Of a DNA stretch of 27,095 bases, positions 14,101 through 21,145 are shown piece by piece. Source of the DNA: a virus; the IMG/VR virus record IMGVR_UViG_3300048580_000483, positions 1 to 27,095 of that record, one strand, 5' to 3'. Under the pieces are notes generated by a model. That model was given only the letters and a program-made list of their open reading frames with translations, was not told the origin of the DNA and made no database searches. The first letter of the stretch is position 1. Each line of letters starts with the position of its first letter. The position numbers and the translations under genes are program-made.

Positions 14101-14235
14101 GGTGATCGTTCCATTGATGATGACGCTGCCGCGGGTGCGGATGAGGCCGTTGCCCTGGAGGTAGTCGTCGCTGATGCTGCCGCTGACGAGGGTGCCCAGC
14201 GAGCAGGTGACTGTGGCGCGGATGTCTACAGTCAT
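11188..14235 (-). CDS. Large tail tip or fibre protein with C-terminal LamG-like domain, 1015 aa
   Basis: Probably the tail tip or receptor-binding protein. The N-terminal part (about 1-260) is beta-rich and may attach to the tail hub. Residues about 640-780 hold repeated modules around an IPxAxITVxA core (for example IPTASITVTAHNPEI and IPASTITVAALAPAY), likely forming a rod. The last 200 residues look like a concanavalin/LamG sandwich (FTIEGWIHRKAS, DIPLDQWVFFAYVRKG, FNGYLDEIRVTKGVARY), a fold that often binds sugars. DNA for about residues 165-470 is more A+T-rich than the flanks, suggesting module exchange. The ATG overlaps the upstream stop by one base. Confidence 0.8.
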   Translation of the reverse strand: MTVDIRATVTCSLGTLVSGSISDDYLQGNGLIRTRGSVIINGTITPAIGTIVTFSYTKGGVTRNIPRKLRVLSSFADPYRRTTSVELGCKLTYLSDLRPAVNWTVFNDPGNSAYTQDDSKVVTLPIRAANVMNECLANLGITASSNPLTNTFSIGSFDFSAGFVDVLSDLLVSECYCGYLNYNEVLQIIDLKSTGGSGRVYTESNIVDHGPINSGQLPGEAVTVNYSTMKLKPPDPAESIEARERRNWESDKSTTGPNYYYIGNRTYSGTEVVTTRITYTTINDIDVPVRRESVEKGSTAKVAGSIGTAYVNNNINFNAINTVLRREIERNSYDAKGNRVRTVIDVFESPLAFYGSASLDYVFPSNRVGGSPQYVTFPSSALIQRERTIATYRRIGTAEQQTTRTFVAWLLSVPGQQAIAENRANLDTIGAVVSFIGKASQAGLVLERNIVTINTRSTTAGRPRSVISAALARKGDAANNYRQESTAQLQLALGSGAAQRRIEFSMPYAPDDRFVGPSGGPFSAVVSDAPQKATNFGRVQNRLALGNRNGINLQIAPELLQEAPFAPMYVAANGLTAQYRANGNQWSFDSNGIVCSTDALFWAAVGGTGTFWFPVAPGITTLPTTPAPVDGILTPGTTIPPYNETVEVRAAVGPVLNVTPLPYSLKPVLTVLSPLKLRTTLSVARIRKVEIPTASITVTAHNPEILGSAANIMIPAVDVAVTAHAPEYVVRPKLLVPIPAAGITVAALPPTISTGAAVEIPASTITVAALAPAYVGMSSDPYIANVSLLFHMDGANNSTTVIDSSPSPSTVTVYDGAKLSTTESKFGGASAFFDVTGDYMTTPSNANVRFGTGDFTIEGWIHRKASCPNGGIICATYDFGASVNFAVCLGDVGTNHFLHAGFYDGAWNWIADTVDIPLDQWVFFAYVRKGTTFSLYKDENLIGTITRSGTLPGADMPTRIGRGWDSQRFFNGYLDEIRVTKGVARYETGTGANANKIVFAGTNTLALPTAPFPDA

Positions 14236-15002
14236 CAGAGGATCTGCAGGGCGGTCAGGGTCACGTTGTAGCGGGTGGACTTGGCGCCGCCGGAGATGAT
14301 GACTTCAGCGGTGGCGGTGGGTGGATCGACTGGGAACCAGCTCGTGGCGGTGGGCACCGCGGCGATGGTTTCGTCGTACCACGCAAGGAGGTCGTCGTAG
14401 GTGCCGGTGCTCAGATAGCCCTCGATGCGGCGGACCTTGTGGGCCACTAGGGGGCCGGTGACGTAGGAGGTGCCTGTGGAGGTAAGGGCTACCGCGGGGC
14501 CGTCCCGTCGGGTCTGCGGTGGGGAGGTGAGGGTGACGATGGGGCTGGTGCCGGTGGCGCGGGTGAAGGTGATGGTGCCGAGGTTCGGGCGGGCGGTGGC
14601 CTCTTGGTTCTGGCGGGATTTTTCGGCCTCGCGCAGTAGGACGGCGAGGGCCTGCGCGGCATCGACGAGGACGCACGACGCAGAGATGTAGGCGCCGGTT
14701 TGGGTGCCCTCGGGTGGCTCGGCAAACCAGCAGGCCAGCGAGGTGACGCTCAGGCCGTTGGCCGGGGTGATGGTGAGGGCGATGGTGGTGCCGACCGTCC
14801 CACTGGAGAGGGTGTCGGCGTCGGTGATGCGGAGGTTGCGCCAGGTGTTGTACTCGGTGGTTAGGGCCTGCCACTGCGCGGGGGTTAGGAGGCCGGATAC
14901 GCGGAAGGTGCGGGCCGTGAGGCCGGTGCGGGCGGTGCCTTCGTACCCGAAGGGTTGGGCCAAGAGGGCGTTGGTGGTGAAGGTGCCGAGGGTGATCGTC
15001 AT
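14235..15002 (-). CDS. Tail protein after the tape measure, 255 aa
   Basis: ATG 15002 lies seven bases after the tape measure stop, with GTAGGTG as ribosome site. The product has a repeated layout: the first half (TFRVSGLLTPAQWQALTTEYNTW) and second half (RRIEGYLSTGTYDDLLAWYDET) both contain a strand-helix unit, followed by beta strands. Position directly downstream of the tape measure is that of the distal tail protein in siphoviruses. This function is inferred from position; no sequence motif proves it. The gene is uniformly GC-rich. Confidence 0.7.
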   Translation of the reverse strand: MTITLGTFTTNALLAQPFGYEGTARTGLTARTFRVSGLLTPAQWQALTTEYNTWRNLRITDADTLSSGTVGTTIALTITPANGLSVTSLACWFAEPPEGTQTGAYISASCVLVDAAQALAVLLREAEKSRQNQEATARPNLGTITFTRATGTSPIVTLTSPPQTRRDGPAVALTSTGTSYVTGPLVAHKVRRIEGYLSTGTYDDLLAWYDETIAAVPTATSWFPVDPPTATAEVIISGGAKSTRYNVTLTALQIL

Positions 15003-15009
15003 GGGGCAC

Positions 15010-17817
15010 CTACAGGTAGCTGGGGACTAGATCGCCCGCGGGCTTGACCGTGCCATCTGAGGCTACCGCCACATTCACGTTCCAGTCCTTTTGGCTGAGG
15101 GTGTTGATGGCCTCGATGAGGGTGGCTTGGCTGCCGATGAGGCCGGCGTTGGAATCGACGATCGGTTTGGTTGCGACGGCGAGGGCGTCGGCGAGTTGGC
15201 GGCTCTGATTCAGCAGCTCGGTCTCCTGGCGGCCGAAACCTAGGAACGCCTGCTTGGCGGCGATGCGCTCCTGCTCCGTTCCACTGACGGTGAAGCGGAT
15301 GTTGCGGCGCTCGGCCTCGGCCTGGACCTGGCGGTCGAGGTCGGTGAGGGCCTGCTGGCGCTGCTCGCCGGTGGCGAACTGGCTGGTGAGGTAGAGGTCT
15401 TGGAGAGCGCGGGCGTTGTCCTCGATGCTGCGGCTGATTTCGCGGCCGGCGTCCTTGAGGGCGGTGGCGCCGTTGATGAGGCTGAGCTGGAGCTGGCGGG
15501 CGGCCTCGGGGATGTCCTTGGACGCGATCTCGAAGGCGCGTTGCTGGCCGGTGTCGCCGCCCTGGCGTAGGGCCTCGGTGAAGGAGAACTGGGCGCGTTT
15601 CTGCCGGTCGCGGGCGGCGGCGATCGACTCGATGACGGCCTCGCGCTGCTCTAGGGTCTGGCGGGCGATGCCGGTTTCGAGGCCGAGGCGCTGGCGGGCG
15701 AAGGCCAGTTGGCGCTGGGCGACCTGGCCTTGCTCGCGGGCGTCGAAGGTGGTTTGGCGGGTGAAGGCGGCCCGCTCCTTGTCGAGCTGGTTGAGCTGGG
15801 CGGTGAGGCGGGCCTGGGTGAGTAGGCCCTGATCTAGGATCTCGCCGCGGCGCACAGGGTCGCGGTTGCCCTCCAAGCGGAGCTGCCGCTCGGTCTCCAG
15901 CGTGGCGAGGCGGCGCTCCTCGATGATGGCTTGCCGCTGGGCGCCCCGAGCCTGGGCGTCGATGATGGCGAGCGACTGTTGCTGAATTGCGGGGCGGAAG
16001 TCCTGCGTGATGCGGTTCTTGCGCCGCACTTCGGCAAGCTCCTCTTCGAGCTGGATGCGCTCTTTGAGGGTCTGTGTGCGGCGGGCGTCTATCTCGACTT
16101 GGAGGGCCTTGCGTTCCTCGTTGCTGGTGGCTTGCTTCTGGCGGAGGTTAAGGACTCCGAGATCGACGCGCTCTTTGTCGGCAGCGACGGAGAGCTTGAG
16201 GCTCAGCTCCTGCTCTTTGTAGCCTTGGGTTTGCGCGGTGATTAGGCGCAGCTCGTTGCTGAGGAGGGAGGCGCGATCTTTTTGGGCCTCCAGGACTTCA
16301 GGCGGCGGTGGCGGTGCCGGTGGTTGCGGAGTATTGCGGGACCTACGCGCTGCGGCGCCGGCTTCCTGCAGGGCTTTCGGAACTTGCGGAAAGAGGCCGA
16401 AACCCGAAAGGACGAAGTTACCCACCTCCGTTTCCGGGGATGGCGCGTTGAGTCCGGGGGTGGTTTGAACTAACTTTGCGTTTTTGTTGAGGTCGCTAAT
16501 AAGTCCCGCTATCCCATTCGTGAGATCGGTGATACCCGGTAGGACTAGCGTGGACAAGATACCGCCTAGTTTTGTCCAGCTACGCGCTAAGTCGTCCTGG
16601 GCAGTGGACAGAGCGCGAGCGCCGTCGAGGTTGCCGTAGGTGTTAGCAAGGTCCTGCTGGATAAGTACAGCGGCCTCGCCTTCGCGTCCCACTTTTATGA
16701 GGGCTTCGATGTAGCGTTCGGTGCTGCGGCTGGAAAGTTGGCTGTTCTGCTTGAGGAGGTCGAAGTTGGCGATGGGGTCGCGCAGGGCGCTGGCGAGATC
16801 CTTGGATTTGCTGATGATGATGTCGAATTGGGAGCCGACCGCGGTGCCGATGATGCTCAGTGCGAAGCCGAAGCCGCCGCCGAGCAGTCCGCCACCGGCG
16901 CCGCCGATGCCGCCGCCGATCGCCGCGCCGAGTCCTTGGCCGAATAGGAGTGGGAAGCCGAAGCCAATGGTGCCGGAGCTGATGGCGTCCCTAGCGGAGC
17001 CGCGGAGAAACGGTTGCTGCGGGGCTGCGGGAGCAGCCGGAGCCGGCCGCTGCCGCGGCGGCGGGGGTGGCGGAGGCGGCGGTACGTTACGGCGGGGAGG
17101 TGGAGGTGGGGGCGCTCCGAAAGGCCGGCGGGGTGCTGGCATACCGCCACCGCTGAAGCTCATCTGCAGGTCCAGCAGATCCTGGCCGATGCGGTTGATG
17201 ACAGCATCGCTGGCCTGCTGGATGGTTTCGCGGGCCTGCTTGAGGATCTGGGCGCGGCCGGCTGTCTTGGGGAGTGGGGTCTGGCCGAGTTGGCGAACGA
17301 TCTCTTGGAGGCCGGGGATGTTGAAGCCGCCGGCGCCGAGGCTGCCGCGTTCCGTTCGGGCGAGGAGGGTCTCGCGGAGTTGCTGGGATCGGGCGGCGCC
17401 CACGCGGCCGGCGCCCGCACCACTGCCGCCGCGGAGGATATCGGCGGCTTGGCCGCTTAGGCCCCCCTTCAGGATTTGCTCGATAGCGTCGTCAACAATG
17501 CGGCCGGGGTCGAGCTTTCCACCCCCGCCGGTGCCTGCGCCGGATTGTATAAAATTGAGGCGTACGTTGTACGGGTTTGCGGTTATCTCTTTGAGCTTTG
17601 CTAGTGTGGTGTTTAGGCGCAGGTTGGCGGCGTTTACTTGGCTGTCGGTGACGTTGAGGCGGTAGTTTTTTGCGAAGATATTGTTGAGGCTGGTGCCGAC
17701 AGAATCACCGATGCGCTGCAGGGCGAGAAGTTGCGCCTCGGCGGCGTCGAGCTTCGTCTTGAAGTTGCTGGAGTTGACGTCTAGCTGTAGTTCTGCTGCG
17801 CCTAGCTGCTCGGCCAC
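15010..17817 (-). CDS. Tail tape measure protein, 935 aa
   Basis: Sets tail length and is carried in the tail lumen. Features: N-terminal helices (1-90), polyproline tracts with Arg (about 235-270, and again near 490), a Gly-rich hydrophobic stretch (about 285-330, GFGFPLLFGQGLGAAIGGG), and a long coiled coil rich in Gln, Arg, Glu and Leu from about 500 to 870. This order and length are typical of tape measures; 935 aa would give a tail near 140 nm at 0.15 nm per residue. GTG start 17817 lies 23 nt from the late motif at 17841-17851. DNA for residues about 45-95 and 375-475 is less GC-rich than the rest. Confidence 0.9.
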   Translation of the reverse strand: MAEQLGAAELQLDVNSSNFKTKLDAAEAQLLALQRIGDSVGTSLNNIFAKNYRLNVTDSQVNAANLRLNTTLAKLKEITANPYNVRLNFIQSGAGTGGGGKLDPGRIVDDAIEQILKGGLSGQAADILRGGSGAGAGRVGAARSQQLRETLLARTERGSLGAGGFNIPGLQEIVRQLGQTPLPKTAGRAQILKQARETIQQASDAVINRIGQDLLDLQMSFSGGGMPAPRRPFGAPPPPPPRRNVPPPPPPPPPRQRPAPAAPAAPQQPFLRGSARDAISSGTIGFGFPLLFGQGLGAAIGGGIGGAGGGLLGGGFGFALSIIGTAVGSQFDIIISKSKDLASALRDPIANFDLLKQNSQLSSRSTERYIEALIKVGREGEAAVLIQQDLANTYGNLDGARALSTAQDDLARSWTKLGGILSTLVLPGITDLTNGIAGLISDLNKNAKLVQTTPGLNAPSPETEVGNFVLSGFGLFPQVPKALQEAGAAARRSRNTPQPPAPPPPPEVLEAQKDRASLLSNELRLITAQTQGYKEQELSLKLSVAADKERVDLGVLNLRQKQATSNEERKALQVEIDARRTQTLKERIQLEEELAEVRRKNRITQDFRPAIQQQSLAIIDAQARGAQRQAIIEERRLATLETERQLRLEGNRDPVRRGEILDQGLLTQARLTAQLNQLDKERAAFTRQTTFDAREQGQVAQRQLAFARQRLGLETGIARQTLEQREAVIESIAAARDRQKRAQFSFTEALRQGGDTGQQRAFEIASKDIPEAARQLQLSLINGATALKDAGREISRSIEDNARALQDLYLTSQFATGEQRQQALTDLDRQVQAEAERRNIRFTVSGTEQERIAAKQAFLGFGRQETELLNQSRQLADALAVATKPIVDSNAGLIGSQATLIEAINTLSQKDWNVNVAVASDGTVKPAGDLVPSYL

Positions 17818-17840
17818 GGGGGCGGGGTGCGTTCCTATGT

Positions 17841-17851
17841 CCTAGTTTTCC
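17841..17851 (-). promoter_or_regulatory. Late motif GGAAAACTAGG for the tape measure gene
   Basis: Exact consensus copy on the minus strand, 23 nt before GTG 17817. Its partner at 17860-17870 faces the other way, eight bases apart, making a divergent pair. The leader lacks a clear Shine-Dalgarno sequence close to the start. Confidence 0.7.
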
Positions 17852-17859
17852 GGCGGGGT

Positions 17860-17870
17860 GGGAAACTAGG
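17860..17870 (+). promoter_or_regulatory. Late motif GGGAAACTAGG facing the inverted cassette
   Basis: The only strong + strand copy found, with 23 nt to ATG 17894 (GGAGGG ribosome site between). Orientation follows the gene it serves, not the arm as a whole, which supports a directional signal such as a promoter. Confidence 0.7.
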
Positions 17871-17893
17871 AGTACGACCCACGCGGAGGGTGT

Positions 17894-18283
17894 ATGTCGG
17901 CGCTGCAGGCTCTGGAGAACTCGACGCTGACCTTTGTGGTTCCGGCGGCGGGGACCTCGGTGGATCCCGAGACAGGGAACGTGGTGGCCAACACGGAGAC
18001 GATTGAGTGTGCGGCGTACCTGAAGGCGGAGAGCGTGGCGGAGGCGACGTACCCCGGGGTGAACGTGGTGAGCACCTTGTACGAGGGCTACATCACGTCG
18101 GGGGCGCTCGACTCACGGGTTGTGGTGGGGAGCAGCGGGGAGGTGGAGTTTGCGGGGGCCGGCCCGGTGGAGTGCGAGGTGTTGGAGGCGAGGCTGCCGT
18201 ACGGGACGGCCGGGTTGCTGGGGGAGGTGCTGACCGGGGTGCTGGGTAGCAAAGTGAGACTCGTGAGTCGCACCCAGAGCTGA
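17894..18283 (+). CDS. Putative head-tail joining (stopper-type) protein, 129 aa
   Basis: Starts at ATG 17894 with GGAGGG upstream and ends overlapping the next ATG by one base. The product is beta-rich: TLTFVVPAAGTSVDPETGNVV, then YEGYITSGALDSRVVVGSSGEVEF and a C-terminal barrel-like segment. Size, beta content and location next to a tail completion protein suit a head-closure or stopper protein joining connector and tail. It lies on the opposite strand to all surrounding virion genes. The role is inferred from context and general pattern. Confidence 0.65.
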   Translation: MSALQALENSTLTFVVPAAGTSVDPETGNVVANTETIECAAYLKAESVAEATYPGVNVVSTLYEGYITSGALDSRVVVGSSGEVEFAGAGPVECEVLEARLPYGTAGLLGEVLTGVLGSKVRLVSRTQS

Positions 18284-18789
18284 TGGCGCGGACGAAGCTG
18301 GTGATCAAAGAGTGGAACGCGGCGGCGCTGGTGCAGCGTTCCACCCGGATCCTTGAGGACTACGCGCCGATCATCGCGGAGGAGGCGCGGACGCAGATCA
18401 AGACGGTCAAGTGGAACTGGCCGAACTCGACGCTGCGGTTCCGCAGTTTGTTCATGGGCGGGAAGACGGTGCGCACCACGCTGGGGACGGGAGTGGTGAT
18501 ACCGCAGGGCAAGCGGGACATCGTGGACACCGGGGCGCTGCTGGCGTCGCAGCAGGTGCCGCGGGTGGCGGAAGGGAGCCTGACCATCGCGTGGACGGCG
18601 CCGCATGCGCTGGACGTGCTGCGCGGGTCGTACCCGGATTCGTACTTCAGCCCGGTGTCGCGGAAGGTAGTGCCGGCGCCAGGCAAAAAGCCGCCTCGAA
18701 ACTGGATCGAGGCGGCGTTGGAGGCGCAACCACCGCTGCCGTTCTTTGTGCAGCGGTGGAGGCAGTTGGCGGCGGAGCAGGCGCCTTAG
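18283..18789 (+). CDS. HK97 gp10-like tail completion protein, 168 aa
   Basis: ATG 18283 overlaps the preceding stop by one base. Long N-terminal helix (ALVQRSTRILEDYAPIIAEEARTQI), then GALLASQQVP with a following ITIAWTAPHALDVLRG segment, which follow the gp10/minor-tail pattern of a TGxLxxS block and a later alanine-valine-glycine block. C-terminal PRNWIEAAL continues this layout. Such proteins help join tail to head. The stop sits in a tandem GGCGCCTTA repeat, five bases from the end of the convergent major tail gene. Confidence 0.7.
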   Translation: MARTKLVIKEWNAAALVQRSTRILEDYAPIIAEEARTQIKTVKWNWPNSTLRFRSLFMGGKTVRTTLGTGVVIPQGKRDIVDTGALLASQQVPRVAEGSLTIAWTAPHALDVLRGSYPDSYFSPVSRKVVPAPGKKPPRNWIEAALEAQPPLPFFVQRWRQLAAEQAP

Positions 18790-18797
18790 GCGCCTTA
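18780..18797. repeat. Tandem GGCGCCTTA repeat between convergent genes
   Basis: GGCGCCTTA occurs at 18780-18788 and 18789-18797. GGCGCC-TTA-GGCGCC can form a six-bp hairpin. It provides the TAG stop of the + gene (18787-18789) and the TAA stop of the - gene (18797-18795). No T-tract follows on either strand. It may mark the junction of the inverted cassette. Confidence 0.5.
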
Positions 18798-19556
18798 GGC
18801 GACGGTGGCCACGGTGAAGACCGGGACCACATCGGCGCCCGCTCCACCCACGTCGCCCATCGCCACGGTGAGGGTGTCGCCGACCTTGAAGTTGCCGCCG
18901 CCGGAGACGACCGTGGGGGCAGCGGTGACGGTGCCACCGGCGGCGACGACGATGCTGGCGGTGGCGCCTTTGCCGGAGCCGATGCCGGGGGCGGGGCTGA
19001 CCGGGATCAGGGCGACGTTGCTATAGGTGGCGGCGGTGAGGCCGGAGCCGGCGCTGGTGACGGTCAGGGTGGCGATGGCCTTGCCTTGGCCGTAGAAGTC
19101 GTAACGGCCGTAGCCGTTGAGGGTGAAGCTCACCTTGGCGATGTTGCCGGCGGTGATGTCCTCGGAGAAGTCGCTGACCTGAGCAAGGCCGGAGTGGACT
19201 TCGGGGTTGCTACCCGAGCCATCGGTGACGGGGGTTTCGCGGTACCACTCCAGGAGGACGCCGCTGGCGGCTTGGAGGGAGGCGATTTTGAGGATCTCGT
19301 AGCCAGCGTCGCTGACATCGAGGTTCATTGAGCAGGGGATGCTGTAGCTCTGGCTCGTGATGAGGTTGTTCTGGAAGCCGAACTCGGAGTCGTAGTCGAG
19401 GACAGAGGTGGATTCGCTGGTGCCCTGGATGCCGGTGTTGTCCAGCGACAGGATGCGGGTCATCCCGGCGGACGTGGTGGGGATGGTGCTGGCGCTGGTG
19501 CCGAGTTTGACGAAGGTCTTGTAGCCCAGGGCTGCAAAGAATCTGCCGGTGGCCAT
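18795..19556 (-). CDS. Major tail (tube) protein, 253 aa
   Basis: Likely the repeating subunit of the tail tube. ATG 19556 lies 23 nt from the late motif at 19580-19590. Beta-rich throughout: ATGRFFAALGYKTFVKLG at the N-terminus, DYDSEFGFQNNLITSQSYSI, then DFSEDITAGNIAKVSFTLNGYGRYDF, features seen in tail tube proteins. From about residue 165 an Ala/Gly/Val-rich region (TVTSAGSGLTAATY, SIVVAAGGTVTAAPTVVSGGG) looks like a surface Ig-like or bacterial decoration domain added to the tube core. Upstream is the short sigma gene, which ends inside the shared motif. Confidence 0.75.
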   Translation of the reverse strand: MATGRFFAALGYKTFVKLGTSASTIPTTSAGMTRILSLDNTGIQGTSESTSVLDYDSEFGFQNNLITSQSYSIPCSMNLDVSDAGYEILKIASLQAASGVLLEWYRETPVTDGSGSNPEVHSGLAQVSDFSEDITAGNIAKVSFTLNGYGRYDFYGQGKAIATLTVTSAGSGLTAATYSNVALIPVSPAPGIGSGKGATASIVVAAGGTVTAAPTVVSGGGNFKVGDTLTVAMGDVGGAGADVVPVFTVATVA

Positions 19557-19579
19557 CGTGAGTCCTGAGACGCTATACG

Positions 19580-19590
19580 CCTAGTTTGCC
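19580..19590 (-). promoter_or_regulatory. Late motif GGCAAACTAGG for the major tail gene
   Basis: Minus strand copy, 23 nt before ATG 19556. Its TAG (19583-19581) is the stop of the short sigma factor gene (GCA AAC TAG). Confidence 0.65.
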
Positions 19591-20126
19591 CCTATCAGCT
19601 CGGGGGACTCCAGCTCGCTGAGTTCGAGTACGTCCCATGGCGTGGGGCGGGGGCAGATGTGGTCGCGAAAGCCGCGGATGTCGTGGTCGAGCGACTGCAC
19701 GGAGAAGATGGCGAGCTTCAGGGCCTCGGGGGTGGTGCCGAGTTCCTCGCATACGAAGTCCGGGGAGAGACCGGCGCGGAGCATGTAGCGGGCGCGGAGG
19801 CCGAGCGACCGGACGGAGGCGGGGGCCTTGACGGACCAGTTCTGATCGCGGATGAAGTGGCGGACCTCGCCGACGCTGAAGACGCCTAAGAGGGTAGAGA
19901 ATGTACCCTTGTCGGGGTTCCACGCCCGGCAGGTCTTGATGAAAGCGACGTTGATGCAGCTATAGATGTCCTCGGCGCGGACGCCCTTGTACTTGCGGCA
20001 GAGTTTGCGGCCCATGTGGTTCACGAGGCCGCCGTGTTCGCGGTAGAGGCGTGCCACTCGGCGCTGTTCCTCGCGGTCGAGCGGGGTGGCGAGGTAGCCG
20101 CGGGGTTGAGTCTTCTTGGTGCTCAT
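19581..20126 (-). CDS. Short sigma-70 family factor lacking region 4 (late sigma candidate)
   Basis: 181 aa. Residues about 21-105 match sigma region 2: LYREHGGLVNHMGRKL (2.1), EDIYSCINVAFIKTCRAWNPDKGTFST as 2.2-2.3 in two parts, and GEVRHFIRDQNWSVKAP (2.4), as in alternative sigma factors of the SigB/SigF kind. Residues 119-146 form a region-3-like helical unit (LSPDFVCEELGTTPEALK). The remaining 35 residues are acidic and hydrophobic and there is no region 4 helix-turn-helix. Length and layout recall T4 gp55 (185 aa), which binds only a -10-type element. It lies among head-tail genes behind a degenerate copy of the late motif, so it may sustain its own expression. Confidence 0.8.
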   Translation of the reverse strand: MSTKKTQPRGYLATPLDREEQRRVARLYREHGGLVNHMGRKLCRKYKGVRAEDIYSCINVAFIKTCRAWNPDKGTFSTLLGVFSVGEVRHFIRDQNWSVKAPASVRSLGLRARYMLRAGLSPDFVCEELGTTPEALKLAIFSVQSLDHDIRGFRDHICPRPTPWDVLELSELESPELIGAN

Positions 20127-20147
20127 GCGAGCAGCCTAACGACTACC

Positions 20148-20158
20148 CGCAGTTTTCC
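20148..20158 (-). promoter_or_regulatory. Degenerate late motif before the short sigma gene
   Basis: GGAAAACTGCGG on the minus strand shares GGAAAACT exactly but has GC in place of the A before GG. The spacing to ATG 20126 is 20-21 nt. Weaker match than the others. Confidence 0.4.
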
Positions 20159-20171
20159 ATGTTTGTGGTGG

Positions 20172-20741
20172 TTAGCTGCGCACCCGGTTGATGATGCGGC
20201 TCGTACCACCCGGAATGGTGCTGGTGGTCAGGCAGCCAAGGGTTGTGGCTAAGTGGGGGAGGACTGTGAGGGGGTTGACGATGGCTTGGGCGCTGGCGGA
20301 TACGTCCGACCGGAAGGTGAGTTCGAGAACATCGGCTTTGAGTTTGGAGAGAGTGCGGTTGGGGATTCCGGGGATGAGGGAGGTGCTGCTGGTTGGGGGT
20401 GTGAGGAGAAGACCGGGAGTGGTGAGGAGGGAGTTGGCGAGGTCGAAGGTGGCGTAGAGGATTGGGGTGGGGATGATGTTGTCTGCGTAGTCCGTGCCAT
20501 CACAAGAGGCGTCGGTGCGGGGCCATGCGAGCGCCTGGGTGGCGGTGGTTTTGGAGCCGATCCATCTGAGGGTGTCGAGGCCGCGGGTGGCGGTGATGAG
20601 GGCGCGGGTCTTGGAGTCGGTTGTAGCGGTTGTCCACGCCAGGGTGCCGAGCATGGCCTCGGTGAGGGTGTCGGCGGCGGCCACCGTCAGGTAGCTGTTG
20701 GCGGTGGCGCCGCCGATTGTGGCGTCGATGGTGGCGGGCAT
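20172..20741 (-). CDS. Head-tail connector (DnaT-2-like adaptor) protein, 189 aa
   Basis: The N-terminus has ATANSYLTVAAADTL, then helices (SKTRALITATRGLDTLRWIG), then QALAWPR and a further helical part (IPTPILYATFDLANSLL). This ANSY...AD, W/LI.AT..LD..RW.G, Q.LAWPR, IP..I..A pattern is that of phage adaptor proteins annotated as DnaT-like, which sit between portal and tail. The C-terminal third ends in Thr-rich beta sequence and Arg. ATG 20741 follows the upstream stop by four bases. Family assignment is from memory of the pattern. Confidence 0.75.
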   Translation of the reverse strand: MPATIDATIGGATANSYLTVAAADTLTEAMLGTLAWTTATTDSKTRALITATRGLDTLRWIGSKTTATQALAWPRTDASCDGTDYADNIIPTPILYATFDLANSLLTTPGLLLTPPTSSTSLIPGIPNRTLSKLKADVLELTFRSDVSASAQAIVNPLTVLPHLATTLGCLTTSTIPGGTSRIINRVRS

Positions 20742-20745
20742 GGGG

Positions 20746-21111
20746 TTACACCACCGGGATGCAGTGCAGGAAGCCGTCAGCGGTGCTGCGAATCACCGTG
20801 AAGTGGGTGACGCCGCCGGGGACGCGCAGCGTGAATAGGGCGTCCGCGGGGAGTGGGAGGACGGTGGCGTCGGTCGCGGAGGAGGCGGCTACGTCGGAGG
20901 TGCCGAATCGGATGAAGCAGCGTGTCGAGGACACGAGCAGGATCTCGCGGGAGGCGCCTAGGGTGCCGATTGCGACAGCAGCGGAGGAGGCGGTGGCTAC
21001 CGCGGTGCGGGTGGCTGCTGCGAAGTTGTACTGGCGCGTTCCATTGCCGAAGGCGTCGGTGGGGCTGCTGGCGGTGTCACCACCGCCGCCGCCTAAGAAG
21101 GTTGACGCCAT
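20746..21111 (-). CDS. Small virion protein, 121 aa
   Basis: ATG 21111 lies exactly 23 nt from the late motif at 21135-21145. Glycine-rich start (STFLGGGGGDTASS), then beta strands rich in Ala, Val and Thr (VATASSAAVAIGTL, CFIRFGTSDVAA) and an ending TVIRSTADGFLHCIPVV. This looks like a small beta-sandwich virion protein, possibly a capsid cement or fibre tip. No diagnostic motif is seen. Four bases separate it from the connector gene. Confidence 0.65.
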   Translation of the reverse strand: MASTFLGGGGGDTASSPTDAFGNGTRQYNFAAATRTAVATASSAAVAIGTLGASREILLVSSTRCFIRFGTSDVAASSATDATVLPLPADALFTLRVPGGVTHFTVIRSTADGFLHCIPVV

Positions 21112-21134
21112 GGCTCGTTAGGTGGTTACTTGAC

Positions 21135-21145
21135 CCTAGTTTTCC
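21135..21145 (-). promoter_or_regulatory. Late motif GGAAAACTAGG overlapping a stop codon
   Basis: Exact consensus copy on the minus strand, 23 nt before ATG 21111. Its TAG (21138-21136) ends the upstream 55-aa gene (GAA AAC TAG). Confidence 0.7.

Noticed and set aside
16565-16577. CCTAGTTTTGTCC inside the tape measure gene, close to the late motif
   Set aside because: Two extra bases before the final CC and no start codon at 19-23 nt downstream on the minus strand; probably chance.
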